DNA of 10,153 nucleotides from F23-B02 sp946405205 (GCA_946405205.1 CAMJGL010000040.1:1-10153), one strand, 5' to 3'; positions 1-6,723 are shown, counted from the stretch's first letter. Numbers and translations: made by a program. Notes: generated from the letters alone by a model not told the origin.

Positions 1-661
1 GACTGTCGATGATGGAGCTTATGTCCTGATCGCCATCGACAAGACCCTTGATGACTCCAGCGAGCTGCTCGGCGTCGAGCTGTCCAAGAATGTCGGCAAG
101 AGCCTCATTGTCGCCGGCAAGGCCGCCGATGAGAGCGACGAGCTGGTCGGTGTCGAGATTATCGATAACAGAGCTTATGTCCTGATCTCCATCGACAAGA
201 CCCTTGATGACTCCGGCAAGCTGCTCGGCGTCGAGCTGTTCAAGAACAGCGCCAATGGTCTCATTGTCGCCGACAAGACCGCTGACGAGATCGACGAGCT
301 GGTCGGTGTCGAGATTATCAATGACGGAGCTTATGTCCTGATCTCCATCGACAAGACCCTTGATGACTCCGGCAATCTCGTTTACATCGAGTTCGTCAAC
401 AACGGACCCGATGTCGACCTTGTCGCCGATAAGTGAAGAAACAAGCTGAGCCAGCTGGTTGTAGTCCAGCCCCTCAAGGATGCTGCCCAGATCAGCGGAG
501 CTTCCGCCGCCATTAATGAGCTCCTCCACAGCGGAGACGATCTTTTCAATGTCGGCACTTCCGGTATCCCCTGAACCGGCAGTGTCGGCAAGTGCGCCCG
601 CAGGCAGAAGCGCAAAAACGAGCGCCAGCGCCATCAGCAGACTGATAATGCGTCTTTTCAT
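1..661 (-). CDS. Secreted protein of tandem 26-residue repeats (3' end outside window)
   Basis: Reading the minus strand from ATG at 661 gives 220 codons with no stop before the window edge, so the gene is partial. The start is set by GGAGG at 667-671, five bases upstream. Residues 1-25 form a clear signal peptide: MKRR, a Leu/Ala-rich core and an ALA cleavage site before Asp26. After a linker and one degenerate unit (about residues 38-64), six units of exactly 26 residues begin at Leu65, 91, 117, 143, 169 and 195. Each starts LDxxQL or similar, continues with a hydrophobic stretch ending GLV or GLI, has a turn (DGDQD or GDNE) and ends with an I-x-x-VL/VI pattern. This suggests two short helices per unit and a helical solenoid. 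The repeats are acidic and contain no cysteine. I do not recognise the family. No anchor is visible, so secreted versus surface-attached is unknown. Confidence 0.88.
   Translation of the reverse strand, partial: MKRRIISLLMALALVFALLPAGALADTAGSGDTGSADIEKIVSAVEELINGGGSSADLGSILEGLDYNQLAQLVSSLIGDKVDIGSVVDELDVNEIAGVIKGLVDGDQDISSVIDNLDTDQLVDLVSGLVGDNETIGAVLEQLDAEQLAGVIKGLVDGDQDISSVIDNLDTDQLVALIGGLAGDNEALADILGQLDAEQLAGVIKGLVDGDQDISSIIDS
2..469 (-). repeat. Tandem array: six 78-bp units in an alternating A/B pattern (156-bp period)
   Basis: Unit boundaries on the minus strand are 469-392 (A1), 391-314 (B1), 313-236 (A2), 235-158 (B2), 157-80 (A3) and 79-2 (B3), without a single-base slip. The B units share the protein core GVIKGLVDGDQDISS. 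B1 and B2 are identical over 45 nt (373-329 and 217-173), and B3 differs from them by two synonymous changes in the matching stretch (61-17). The A units have diverged more. The higher-order 156-bp unit therefore looks like the unit of duplication. The array reaches the window edge and probably continues. Confidence 0.93.
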
Positions 662-714
662 AGTAACCTCCTTAGTTTCTCTATTGACCAAACAGGTGTC
701 AATTAACAATCGAG

Positions 715-743
715 ATTATACAATTTATTAACAGATGCCGCAA
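715..743 (-). promoter_or_regulatory. Probable promoter of the repeat-protein gene
   Basis: On the minus strand a -35-like TTGCGG (738-743) is followed after 17 bases by a perfect TATAAT (715-720). The predicted transcription start is near 707, giving a leader of about 45 nt that contains the GGAGG ribosome binding site. Short inverted repeats cluster here: ATGCC/GGCAT (735-748) across the -35, CATTTT/AAAATG (746-761) just upstream and TTGAC/GTCAA (684-702) just downstream of the start. Any of them could bind a regulator, but none matches the tetR operator at 1469-1487. A second TATAAT on the minus strand (776-781) lacks a good -35. Confidence 0.6.
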
Positions 744-850
744 GGCATTTTATACAAAATGAGAAAAAACGGCATATTATACAGACGTCGCAGAACGAAT
801 TTGTGTAGTTTTTTTAGCAAAAACTGGCATAAAAATATCACCGTGACGCG

Positions 851-1447
851 TTATGACCCGCCCGTGCAATGCCTGTATTCCGCAGGCACGTCGTAAAGGC
901 TCTCATGCTCGGCGATAGCCACCTCGCGCAGATCGAAGCTGCCGCCGCTGCGGCACCATTCAAAAGCCGCGCCTACGGCTATGCGGACACCGAGAACGAC
1001 GATATCCTCGGGCTTGTTGCGGTTTCGTATGAGCCCCGCAGCCTGACAGTTGCCGATGAGCTTTATAAACCACTCGTTAAAGGCCCCGAAGAACTCATAC
1101 ACGCCGACGGGCTTCTGCAGCTCCAGAGAGAGCAGCGTGCCCGTCAGCTCCGGTCCGAACTCCACGGCAAGGCGCAGATATCGGTCATACAGCAGCCAGA
1201 TGCGGTCAAGGTCGTTTTTGGCGTTCAGAAATTCGGAAAACACCGACCGATAGTCCTCCTTGAGATTTCGCATCAGATATGTGATTATCTCGTCCTTGCC
1301 GGCGAAGATGCTGTAAAAGGAGGAACGCGGAACATTTGCCTCCCGGCATATATCACTGACGGTAACGTTCACAAACCCGCGCTCTCTGAACAGCGTGAGC
1401 GCGGTGGAGACGATGATATCCGTGTTTTTCGAGGCGTAAACTGACAT
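851..1447 (-). CDS. TetR/AcrR-family transcriptional regulator
   Basis: A 198-aa protein, typical in length for TetR-family repressors, which bind DNA as dimers and release it on binding a small ligand. The N-terminal domain is canonical: an initial helix with ALTLFRERGF (residues 16-25), then the helix-turn-helix TVSDICREANVPRSSFYSIF (29-48) followed by KDEI. The C-terminal two thirds (about 60-190) are the variable ligand-binding and dimerisation region, so the ligand cannot be read from sequence. I prefer ATG at 1447 to the in-frame GTG at 1456. AAAGGGTGA lies at the right distance for the ATG, whereas the GTG would sit inside that ribosome binding site. The gene is divergent from the flavoenzyme/SDR operon, a common arrangement for a local regulator. 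A perfect palindrome overlaps its own promoter, so autorepression is likely. Confidence 0.93.
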   Translation of the reverse strand: MSVYASKNTDIIVSTALTLFRERGFVNVTVSDICREANVPRSSFYSIFAGKDEIITYLMRNLKEDYRSVFSEFLNAKNDLDRIWLLYDRYLRLAVEFGPELTGTLLSLELQKPVGVYEFFGAFNEWFIKLIGNCQAAGLIRNRNKPEDIVVLGVRIAVGAAFEWCRSGGSFDLREVAIAEHESLYDVPAEYRHCTGGS

Positions 1448-1468
1448 AATGATCACCCTTTGGACATA

Positions 1469-1487
1469 TGTACAAAATTTTTGTACA
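1469..1487. promoter_or_regulatory. 19-bp perfect palindrome, probable TetR operator
   Basis: TGTACAAAA, one central T, then TTTTGTACA: nine-base arms with perfect symmetry. The length and symmetry suit a TetR-family dimer. It overlaps the tetR -10 edge and predicted start. It lies about 100 bp upstream of the candidate promoter of the divergent operon, so control of that side is possible but less direct. No second copy was seen in the window. Confidence 0.8.
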
Positions 1488-1515
1488 CTATATCATAAAG
1501 TGCCCGGCAAGTCAA
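1487..1515 (-). promoter_or_regulatory. tetR promoter
   Basis: On the minus strand TTGACT (1510-1515) and TATAGT (1487-1492) are separated by exactly 17 bases. The predicted start is near 1480, in the centre of the palindrome at 1469-1487, so a bound repressor would cover the -10 edge and the start site. Confidence 0.75.
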
Positions 1516-1586
1516 ACGAAAAGGGAAAACAGTTGTCAGAAAAATGCAGTGTGAATTATAGAAAACATAGATTTTCCAATGCTTTC

Positions 1587-1616
1587 TTGACATACGATGC
1601 TTTGTGAATTTATTAT
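1587..1616 (+). promoter_or_regulatory. Probable promoter of the flavoenzyme/SDR operon
   Basis: Consensus TTGACA (1587-1592) is followed after 18 bases by TATTAT (1611-1616), giving a predicted start near 1623 and a leader of about 40 nt to the ATG at 1663. A weaker alternative is TTGTCA at 1533-1538 with an AT-rich -10 near 1556. No clear operator overlaps the main promoter. Confidence 0.6.
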
Positions 1617-1662
1617 CTGAGTATATATGGTATAAATGATTTATAGGGGGAAGGAAACACTT

Positions 1663-3741
1663 ATGGCTTATGAAATGCTGCTTTCGCCGATGAAAATCGG
1701 AACGATGACAGTCAAAAACCGAACCATCATGACAGCCGCCGAGGTCAGCCTCGGCCAGACAAACGGCACACCCACGGAAAGGCTCATGGCCTACTATGAG
1801 GAGCGAGCCAAAGGCGGAGTGGGGCTCATAATCCCGGGCATCACACGCGTGAACGACGACTGGGCGGCTTCGACCTATACTCAGCTTGCGATGAGCCACG
1901 ATTACCACATCGAGCCCATGCGCGAGTTCGTCGGGAGGATACATAAGCACGGCGCGAAGCTGGGGCTTCAGCTGCATCACCCCGGGCGTCAGGGCTATTC
2001 TGCGTCGATACACTCGCTGCCGCTGATGATACCCGTCGCCGAACGCTTCCCCGGGGTAATGGAGCCGGTATATAAATGCACTCCCATACTAAACAAGCTG
2101 GAAAAGAAGGGCGCACTCTGGCCGGTGCAGGCTCCCTATAAGGGCGAGCTGGCAAACCACGGCGCCATGCGCATACGCCAGATGAGCCGCCGCGAGATAA
2201 AGCGGCTGATAAGCGATTTCATCGAGGCCGCGGTGCGCTGTCAGAAGGCGGGGGTAGACCTCGTAGAGCTCCACGGCGGCCACGGATACATCATCCAGCA
2301 GTTTATATCGCCCAACACCAATAAGCGCGAGGACGAGTACGGCGGCAGCTTTGAAAACCGCATGCGCTTCATCACGGAGATAATCGACGGCATACGCGAC
2401 CGCTGCGGCAGGGATTACCCTCTGATGGTGCGTCTGACCGCCGACGAGATGTATGACAGGATCGGCATGCCCGGCAAGGGCTATGATATCGAGACCGGCA
2501 AGAAGGTGGCAAAGCGTCTCGAGGAGCTGGGCGTGGATGCGATAAACGTAACCTCGGCCTGCTACGATGCGTACAACTACTGGCTGGAGCCGACCTCCTT
2601 TGAACCGGGCTGGAGAAAGTATCTTGCGAGGGAGATAAAGAGCGCTGTCAGCATCCCCGTTGCCGCGGCGAACGTCATCCGCACGCCCGAGCAGGCCGAG
2701 CGGCAGCTTCAGGAGGGCTGTCAGGACTTCGTGGCCTCGGCGAGGACCTTCATCTGCGACCCGCATTGGGTGAAAAAGGCCGAGGAGGGGCGGGAAAAGG
2801 AGATACGCCGCTGCATAGGCTGCCTCAACTGCATACGCTCGTTCATGACAAACGCATGGGTAGGAAAGCCCTGCGAATGTGCCCTGAATATGAGCATGGG
2901 CAAAGAAAATGAGTACAACAATATGCCGCTCGACGGCGAGGGCAGGCGTGTGCTCGTCATCGGCGCTGGCCCCGCGGGCCTCACCGCGGCTCAGACTCTG
3001 GCAAGGCGCGGCTTCAAGGTAAGCCTGTATGAAAAGGAGCAGAGGGCCGGAGGACAGGTCATAGCCGCGTCGTCCTGCCACCTTAAAGATAAGCTCTACT
3101 GGTGTATAGAGGATCTCATGACAAACGCCGCAAAGGATGGGGTCGAGATAAAGCTCGGCACGGCCATCAGCGCGCAGGAGGCGGCGGCAGCGGGGCCCTT
3201 CGCGGTCGTTGTAGCTACCGGCGGCACGCCCATAAGACCCAAGTCCATACCCGGCACAGACCTTGAGAGCGTCGTAATGGCGACGGAGATAATCATGGGT
3301 GAGAAGCGGATTGAGAATAAAAAGGTCGTTGTCGTGGGTTCCGGCATAACCGGCCTTGAGGTCACGGAATTTCTCAACGACGCGGGCTGCGAGGTCACGG
3401 TGATCGAGATGGCCGACGAGATCGCACCGGGTGCGTGGTTCCAGCTCGTCGACGATGAGATGGAGCGCATAAGACCTTACGGAACCAAGTTCATGACCGG
3501 CACGAAGCTCGTGGGAATAGAGCCGGGCAGAGTGCTTACCGAAAACAAAAAGACCGGAGAAAAAGGCTTCATAGAGGCCGACAATGTTGTCCTTTCGCTC
3601 GGCGTGAGACCTGTAAACGGCCTTGTAAGGGAGCTTGAGGAGCTCGGAGTCAAAAACGTTGTCTCGGTCGGCGACGCAAAAAAAAGCGGCACCATAGCCG
3701 ACGCCTGCCACAGCGCGTACGACACAGTGATGAATATAAAA
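1663..3741 (+). CDS. NADH:flavin oxidoreductase / 2,4-dienoyl-CoA reductase-type fusion (OYE barrel + FAD/NAD domain)
   Basis: A 693-aa cytoplasmic flavoenzyme with the architecture of FadH, trimethylamine dehydrogenase and BaiCD/BaiH. Residues 1-370 form an old-yellow-enzyme FMN barrel: LLSPMKIG and KNR at the start, LGLQLHHPGRQG (100-111), ELHGGHGY with the substrate-binding pair His204/His207, and the signature around 216-236 with DEYGGSFENR. A cysteine cluster follows: C384, C387, C390 plus C404/C406, expected to hold a 4Fe-4S cluster. The C-terminal half has VLVIGAGPAG (FAD, 430-439), VVVVGSGITG (NAD(P)H, 555-564) and VVSVGDA near the end. Members pass electrons from NAD(P)H through FAD and Fe-S to FMN to reduce an activated C=C bond. 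ATG 1663 is chosen for the AGGGGGAAGGA ribosome binding site at 1645-1655; an ATG at 1636 lacks one. The coding region ends before TAA at 3742. The substrate is unknown: enoyl-CoA, an enone such as a 3-oxo-4-ene steroid or bile acid, or an aromatic acid are all possible. Confidence 0.92.
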
Positions 3742-3757
3742 TAAGGGGGATAAAGGC

Positions 3758-4576
3758 ATGATAGAGAACAAAAAGATCGTACTTACCGGCGCATCCAGCG
3801 GCATCGGCCTTGAGGTGCTCAAGCTCCTTGCCAAAGGAAAGGGAAACATCATTCTGGCTGTGTCACGCAGCGCAGAGGAAAAGCTCGCCGACTTCGGGTC
3901 TAACGTTATACCTATGAACATAGACTGCAGTACCAAAGCGGGGATAGATAAGCTCTTCCGTGTTGCCGAGGCCGCTTTCGGCAAGATCGACCTTTTCTAC
4001 GCCAACGCCGGCTTCCCGTACTACGAGGAATTCGATTACGTCAATTGGGACAGGGTCAAGGTCATGTTCGATACGAATACTCTTTCTCCGATCTATACCT
4101 ACGCTAAGTACAGGGAACACCTGGCCGGCAGGGACGGCCACCTCGCGTTCACAATAAGCGCCATCGGCCAGATGGCGATGCCGGGCTACGCGATTTACAG
4201 CGCCTCCAAGTTCGGGCTCGAGGGCTTCCAGCAGGCGATACGGCTTGAGAAGCCGGAGAATATGAAATTCACCTGCCTGTATCCCGTGGCGACGGACACA
4301 AACTTCTTCAAGGTCGCCGCCGACGGCGTGCAGTTTGAAAAGCCCTTCCCCGTGCAGAGCCCCAGCGTTGTGGCAAGGAAAATGGTAAGGGGCCTTGAAA
4401 AGGGCAAAAAGAGCGTTTCCCCCTGCGGACTGTTCGTTTTCAGCAAGGTGCTGATGACCATTTTCCCCTTCGTGCGCAATATCTATTGGAAGCTTGAGCT
4501 GGGTAAGCTGAAGCGCTTTGCGGCAAAGCTCAAAAGAAAGAAGAATGAAGAAAGACAGACGGCTCATTCGGCATAG
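3758..4576 (+). CDS. Short-chain dehydrogenase/reductase (SDR) with basic C-terminal tail
   Basis: A 272-aa classical SDR. TGASSGIG (10-17) is the nucleotide-binding loop, NAG (83-85) stabilises the central sheet, and the catalytic set is Asn107, Ser134, Tyr147 and Lys151 (YSASK). YPVATDT (175-181) fits the usual substrate-loop position. After the Rossmann domain come a hydrophobic stretch (about 225-244, including VLMTIFPFV) and a Lys/Arg-rich tail (250-267). This could hold the enzyme at the inner membrane face, which would suit a lipid-like or steroid-like substrate; that is inference. It starts 13 nt after the flavoenzyme stop, with AAGGGGG as ribosome binding site, so the two are almost certainly cotranscribed. 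SDRs interconvert alcohols and ketones with NAD(P)H; an SDR next to an enone reductase suggests sequential steps on one molecule. Cofactor preference and substrate are not readable here. Confidence 0.92.
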   Translation: MIENKKIVLTGASSGIGLEVLKLLAKGKGNIILAVSRSAEEKLADFGSNVIPMNIDCSTKAGIDKLFRVAEAAFGKIDLFYANAGFPYYEEFDYVNWDRVKVMFDTNTLSPIYTYAKYREHLAGRDGHLAFTISAIGQMAMPGYAIYSASKFGLEGFQQAIRLEKPENMKFTCLYPVATDTNFFKVAADGVQFEKPFPVQSPSVVARKMVRGLEKGKKSVSPCGLFVFSKVLMTIFPFVRNIYWKLELGKLKRFAAKLKRKKNEERQTAHSA

Positions 4577-4589
4577 TGAGCGCAAAATA

Positions 4590-4630
4590 TGAAAAGAGCT
4601 TGGGAACCGTGTGTTCCCAAGCTCTTTTCA
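4590..4630. terminator. Bidirectional terminator between convergent SDR and psd operons
   Basis: A 17-bp perfect stem (TGAAAAGAGCTTGGGAA, loop CCGTGTG, then the exact complement) lies between the SDR stop at 4576 and the psd stop at 4636. The A-rich left arm and TCTTTTC right arm supply a U-rich side in either direction, so it can end transcripts from both converging operons. Confidence 0.88.
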
Positions 4631-4635
4631 GCGTA

Positions 4636-5472
4636 TCAGGCGCCGGCTTTTCTGCCTATCGCCTCGCCGTATTTTATTATCGCCTCTTTGCCCTCTGCGG
4701 TGGCGTCAAAAACCTCCTGAGGGATATCGACGGAGCCCTCCTTGAACAGCAGAACGATGGTCGAGCCGCCGAAGCTGAAATAGCCCTTCTCCTCGCCGCG
4801 GCGGATAACTCCGGCCTCATGATGGTTGCTTATCCTGCCGACGAGGCAGGCGCCGACCTCGATCTGCGTGACGATGCCGAAATTTTTCGTGTAGAGGACA
4901 GTATATTCCCGCGTGTTCTGGATAAACACCGGATGCTTGCGCACGACGATGGGCTGCACGGGATGATAGCGCCCGGGGATATGGTAATTGCGGCTTTTGA
5001 AGCCGTCGTCTATGTAGCAGTAGCGGTGATAATTCTCAACGCCGAGCCTCAGCACGAGGCAGGTTCCGTTCAGGTACTCCCCCGCGATCTCGCTGCCGCC
5101 GACAAGATCTTCAACATTATAATAGCTGTCCTTTATGGAAAAGACGGAATCACTGCTGATCCTGTATGCGGACATATATCCGTCGCAGGGCGAGATGAGT
5201 ACGTCGGGGTCGTGGTCGATCGGACGGGCCTCCGGCTTTATTCTGCGCGTAAAGAAGTCGTTGAAGCAGCGGTAGCCGCAATCGACATAGTCGCTCATAT
5301 CGATGCCGTTGCGCCGCACAAAGCCCTCAATGCGCTTTGCCGAGAGCCGGGTGTCCATATATGCGCCCGTGAGGGCGGTGACAAAGGGCTGCGTCATTAT
5401 GCTGCGGGCGGGCCTTCCGAGCCGCGTACAGTAACAGTATTTAAGCCCGAGAGTCATTTTCTTGCTTGCCAT
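4636..5472 (-). CDS. psd: Phosphatidylserine decarboxylase proenzyme
   Basis: A 278-aa membrane-associated enzyme that converts phosphatidylserine to phosphatidylethanolamine. Recognised by SPCDGYMS (94-101, catalytic Asp97), ENYHRYC (146-152, His149) and YFSFGGST (231-238). Cleavage at the GGST serine (Ser237) yields the beta chain and the alpha chain carrying the pyruvoyl cofactor. The N-terminal extension with CFNDFFTRR (about 69-77) matches the longer Psd form common in clostridia. Asp, His and Ser of the self-processing triad are all present, so it should be active. ATG 5472 is chosen over in-frame GTG 5481 because AAGGTGA sits at ribosome-binding distance from the ATG and overlaps the GTG. 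Only one base separates it from the stop of the upstream membrane gene, indicating translational coupling. No phosphatidylserine synthase gene is visible in the window. Confidence 0.95.
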   Translation of the reverse strand: MASKKMTLGLKYCYCTRLGRPARSIMTQPFVTALTGAYMDTRLSAKRIEGFVRRNGIDMSDYVDCGYRCFNDFFTRRIKPEARPIDHDPDVLISPCDGYMSAYRISSDSVFSIKDSYYNVEDLVGGSEIAGEYLNGTCLVLRLGVENYHRYCYIDDGFKSRNYHIPGRYHPVQPIVVRKHPVFIQNTREYTVLYTKNFGIVTQIEVGACLVGRISNHHEAGVIRRGEEKGYFSFGGSTIVLLFKEGSVDIPQEVFDATAEGKEAIIKYGEAIGRKAGA

Positions 5473-5473
5473 A

Positions 5474-6505
5474 TTATTCACCTTGCTTGATGCGGCCCCT
5501 GATGAAGACCGCCAGAATAAGTATGCCGCAGAACAGGAAGGTGCTGTAGAAGCTGATGCCGCGGCTTAAAAGCTCCACGCTGACAGGGTCTGATACGATG
5601 CGCCCGAAGCCGCCCAGGAGGATGTAATCGGCGACCCCGACTGCGCCCGGAACGGGCACGGCATTTGAACCGAGCACCGCGAGAGCCTGTACCGAAAAAA
5701 TCTCAAAGGCCTTCGAAAAAACCCCGCCGACGCCCATATACACGCAGACGGCGACGCAGATCACCGAAAGCCGCTGGGCGAAATTGCAGAGGAACACCTT
5801 AATGAGCAGCCGGGTCTCGGTTTTTATCAGGATACCGCAATTCTTGTACTGCTCTGTGATCTCAAGCAGCTTTTCATATTTCTCATCATAGCTTTTAACT
5901 ATGCGCAGACGGCAGAGCAGCTTCAGACACCAGCGGCATACCGCGAGAACCATGGCGTCGTTGAAGATGCACATAAGAAAAATAATGATAAATGCTATCT
6001 GCACCACCGTGCCGAAAGCAATAAAGAGCTTGGGAGCGGGCGGCATATGCAGCAGTATCTTCGGATCAACGGCGATGCATACGCCGCTGATGATGAGTAT
6101 CGACACCGTGTACATCACCAGATTGAGCAGCAGGGCTATCGCCGAAACGGCGGCGGGGACGCCTCGGCGCATCATAACGAGCAGCGCCGCCGGCTGTCCG
6201 CCGGCTGCCGAGGGGGTGATGGCGGAAAAATATATGTCGGTCGCCGAGTAAAAGACTGCGCTGCCGGCGGAACAGGGACATTCAAAGAAACGGCAGGTGC
6301 ACTGAAGGCCGAGCCCCTCAAAATAGACAAAGCCGAATGCACACAGAAAAGCCGCCGCTATCCACAGCGGATCGGCCTTGGAAAGAAAGTGCATAAAGCA
6401 GCGCCAGGAAAAGCCCTTCGAGGAGGTGGTGATGATAAGCACCGTGCCGACGGAGATGGCTATGAGCAGCAGGAGCCAAAGCAGATTTTTGAGTGATTTG
6501 TTCAT
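5474..6505 (-). CDS. Lysylphosphatidylglycerol synthase TM-region / flippase-like membrane protein
   Basis: A 343-aa multispanning inner-membrane protein. Hydrophobic segments include about 8-26, 47-66, 117-145, 158-181, 240-260 and 318-336. Two conserved loops identify the family (PF03706, related to the MprF flippase domain): ITPSAAGGQP (96-105) and VPVPGAVGVADY (283-294). It lacks the C-terminal lysyl-transferase domain of MprF, so it should not make lysyl-PG; a role in phospholipid or lipid-linked transport is inferred from the family. The start is ATG 6505. A longer reading frame from TTG 6631 is rejected because that TTGACA is the -35 box of the promoter. No strong ribosome binding site precedes ATG 6505, which is unusual beside its neighbours. 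It is the first gene of a two-gene operon with psd, so phosphatidylethanolamine or its precursor is an obvious candidate cargo. Confidence 0.87.
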   Translation of the reverse strand: MNKSLKNLLWLLLLIAISVGTVLIITTSSKGFSWRCFMHFLSKADPLWIAAAFLCAFGFVYFEGLGLQCTCRFFECPCSAGSAVFYSATDIYFSAITPSAAGGQPAALLVMMRRGVPAAVSAIALLLNLVMYTVSILIISGVCIAVDPKILLHMPPAPKLFIAFGTVVQIAFIIIFLMCIFNDAMVLAVCRWCLKLLCRLRIVKSYDEKYEKLLEITEQYKNCGILIKTETRLLIKVFLCNFAQRLSVICVAVCVYMGVGGVFSKAFEIFSVQALAVLGSNAVPVPGAVGVADYILLGGFGRIVSDPVSVELLSRGISFYSTFLFCGILILAVFIRGRIKQGE

Positions 6506-6602
6506 ATATCGGTTGAAATGTGATCGAACTGTCGTAAAATTATCGTATGTCTGACCGATGCCGGAAAAACATCTAAACTGTATGGAGCGAAATGGTACAG
6601 TC

Positions 6603-6631
6603 AGTATACACGCATGACAATGCTTTGTCAA
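6603..6631 (-). promoter_or_regulatory. Promoter of the flippase-psd operon
   Basis: On the minus strand consensus TTGACA (6626-6631) and TATACT (6603-6608) are separated by exactly 17 bases. The predicted start is near 6596, giving an untranslated leader of about 90 nt. An inverted repeat TGACAA-TGCT-TTGTCA (6615-6630) covers the -35 and spacer and could be an operator. Confidence 0.8.
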
Positions 6632-6659
6632 CCAATGGCGGCAAAAGAGGGCAAAAACA

Positions 6660-6689
6660 TTGACAAAACGGGGAACCGGGGAATATAAT
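6660..6689 (+). promoter_or_regulatory. glnN: glnN promoter
   Basis: TTGACA (6660-6665) and TATAAT (6684-6689) are both exact consensus, with an 18-base spacer. The predicted start is near 6696, about 28 nt before the ATG at 6724. The -35 boxes of the two divergent promoters are only 28 bp apart. I saw no GlnR/TnrA-type TGTNA-N7-TNACA site. Confidence 0.8.
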
Positions 6690-6723
6690 TCCTCTGTTAA
6701 GCACTATGAAAGGCGGAACCGCT

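Noticed and set aside
1..469. CRISPR-like or non-coding tandem repeat array
   Set aside because: The period is 78/156 bp with no short repeat plus unique spacer pattern, and the frame is open throughout behind a signal peptide and ribosome binding site. It is a protein-coding repeat.
480..731. Plus-strand 83-codon frame over the start of the repeat-protein gene
   Set aside because: It is antisense to the signal peptide and first repeats, has no ribosome binding site, and runs through the promoter of the real gene.
762..850. Terminator after tetR
   Set aside because: There are T-runs on the minus strand, but only a four-base TCAC/GTGA near the stop codon; no convincing stem precedes a T-run, so readthrough toward the repeat gene cannot be excluded.
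869..1444. 191-codon plus-strand frame opposite tetR
   Set aside because: The minus-strand frame has a textbook helix-turn-helix, ribosome binding site and promoter; the plus frame has none of these.
2089..3984. 631-codon open frame antisense to the flavoenzyme and SDR
   Set aside because: Long antisense frames are common in GC-rich genes. It spans the end of one well-identified gene and the start of another, and its translation shows no domain. The same applies to 7045-8367 (minus) opposite glnN and 4576-5490 (plus) opposite psd.
1663..4576. Calling the cassette a bile-acid 7-dehydroxylation (bai) operon
   Set aside because: Only the general enzyme classes match. The dehydratase, CoA ligase, CoA transferase and transporter genes of bai operons are absent, so gene symbols were withheld.
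6506..6631. N-terminal extension of the flippase-like protein from TTG 6631
   Set aside because: TTG 6631 is the first triplet of the TTGACA -35 box, so transcription would start downstream of it. The extension is not hydrophobic and has no family motif.
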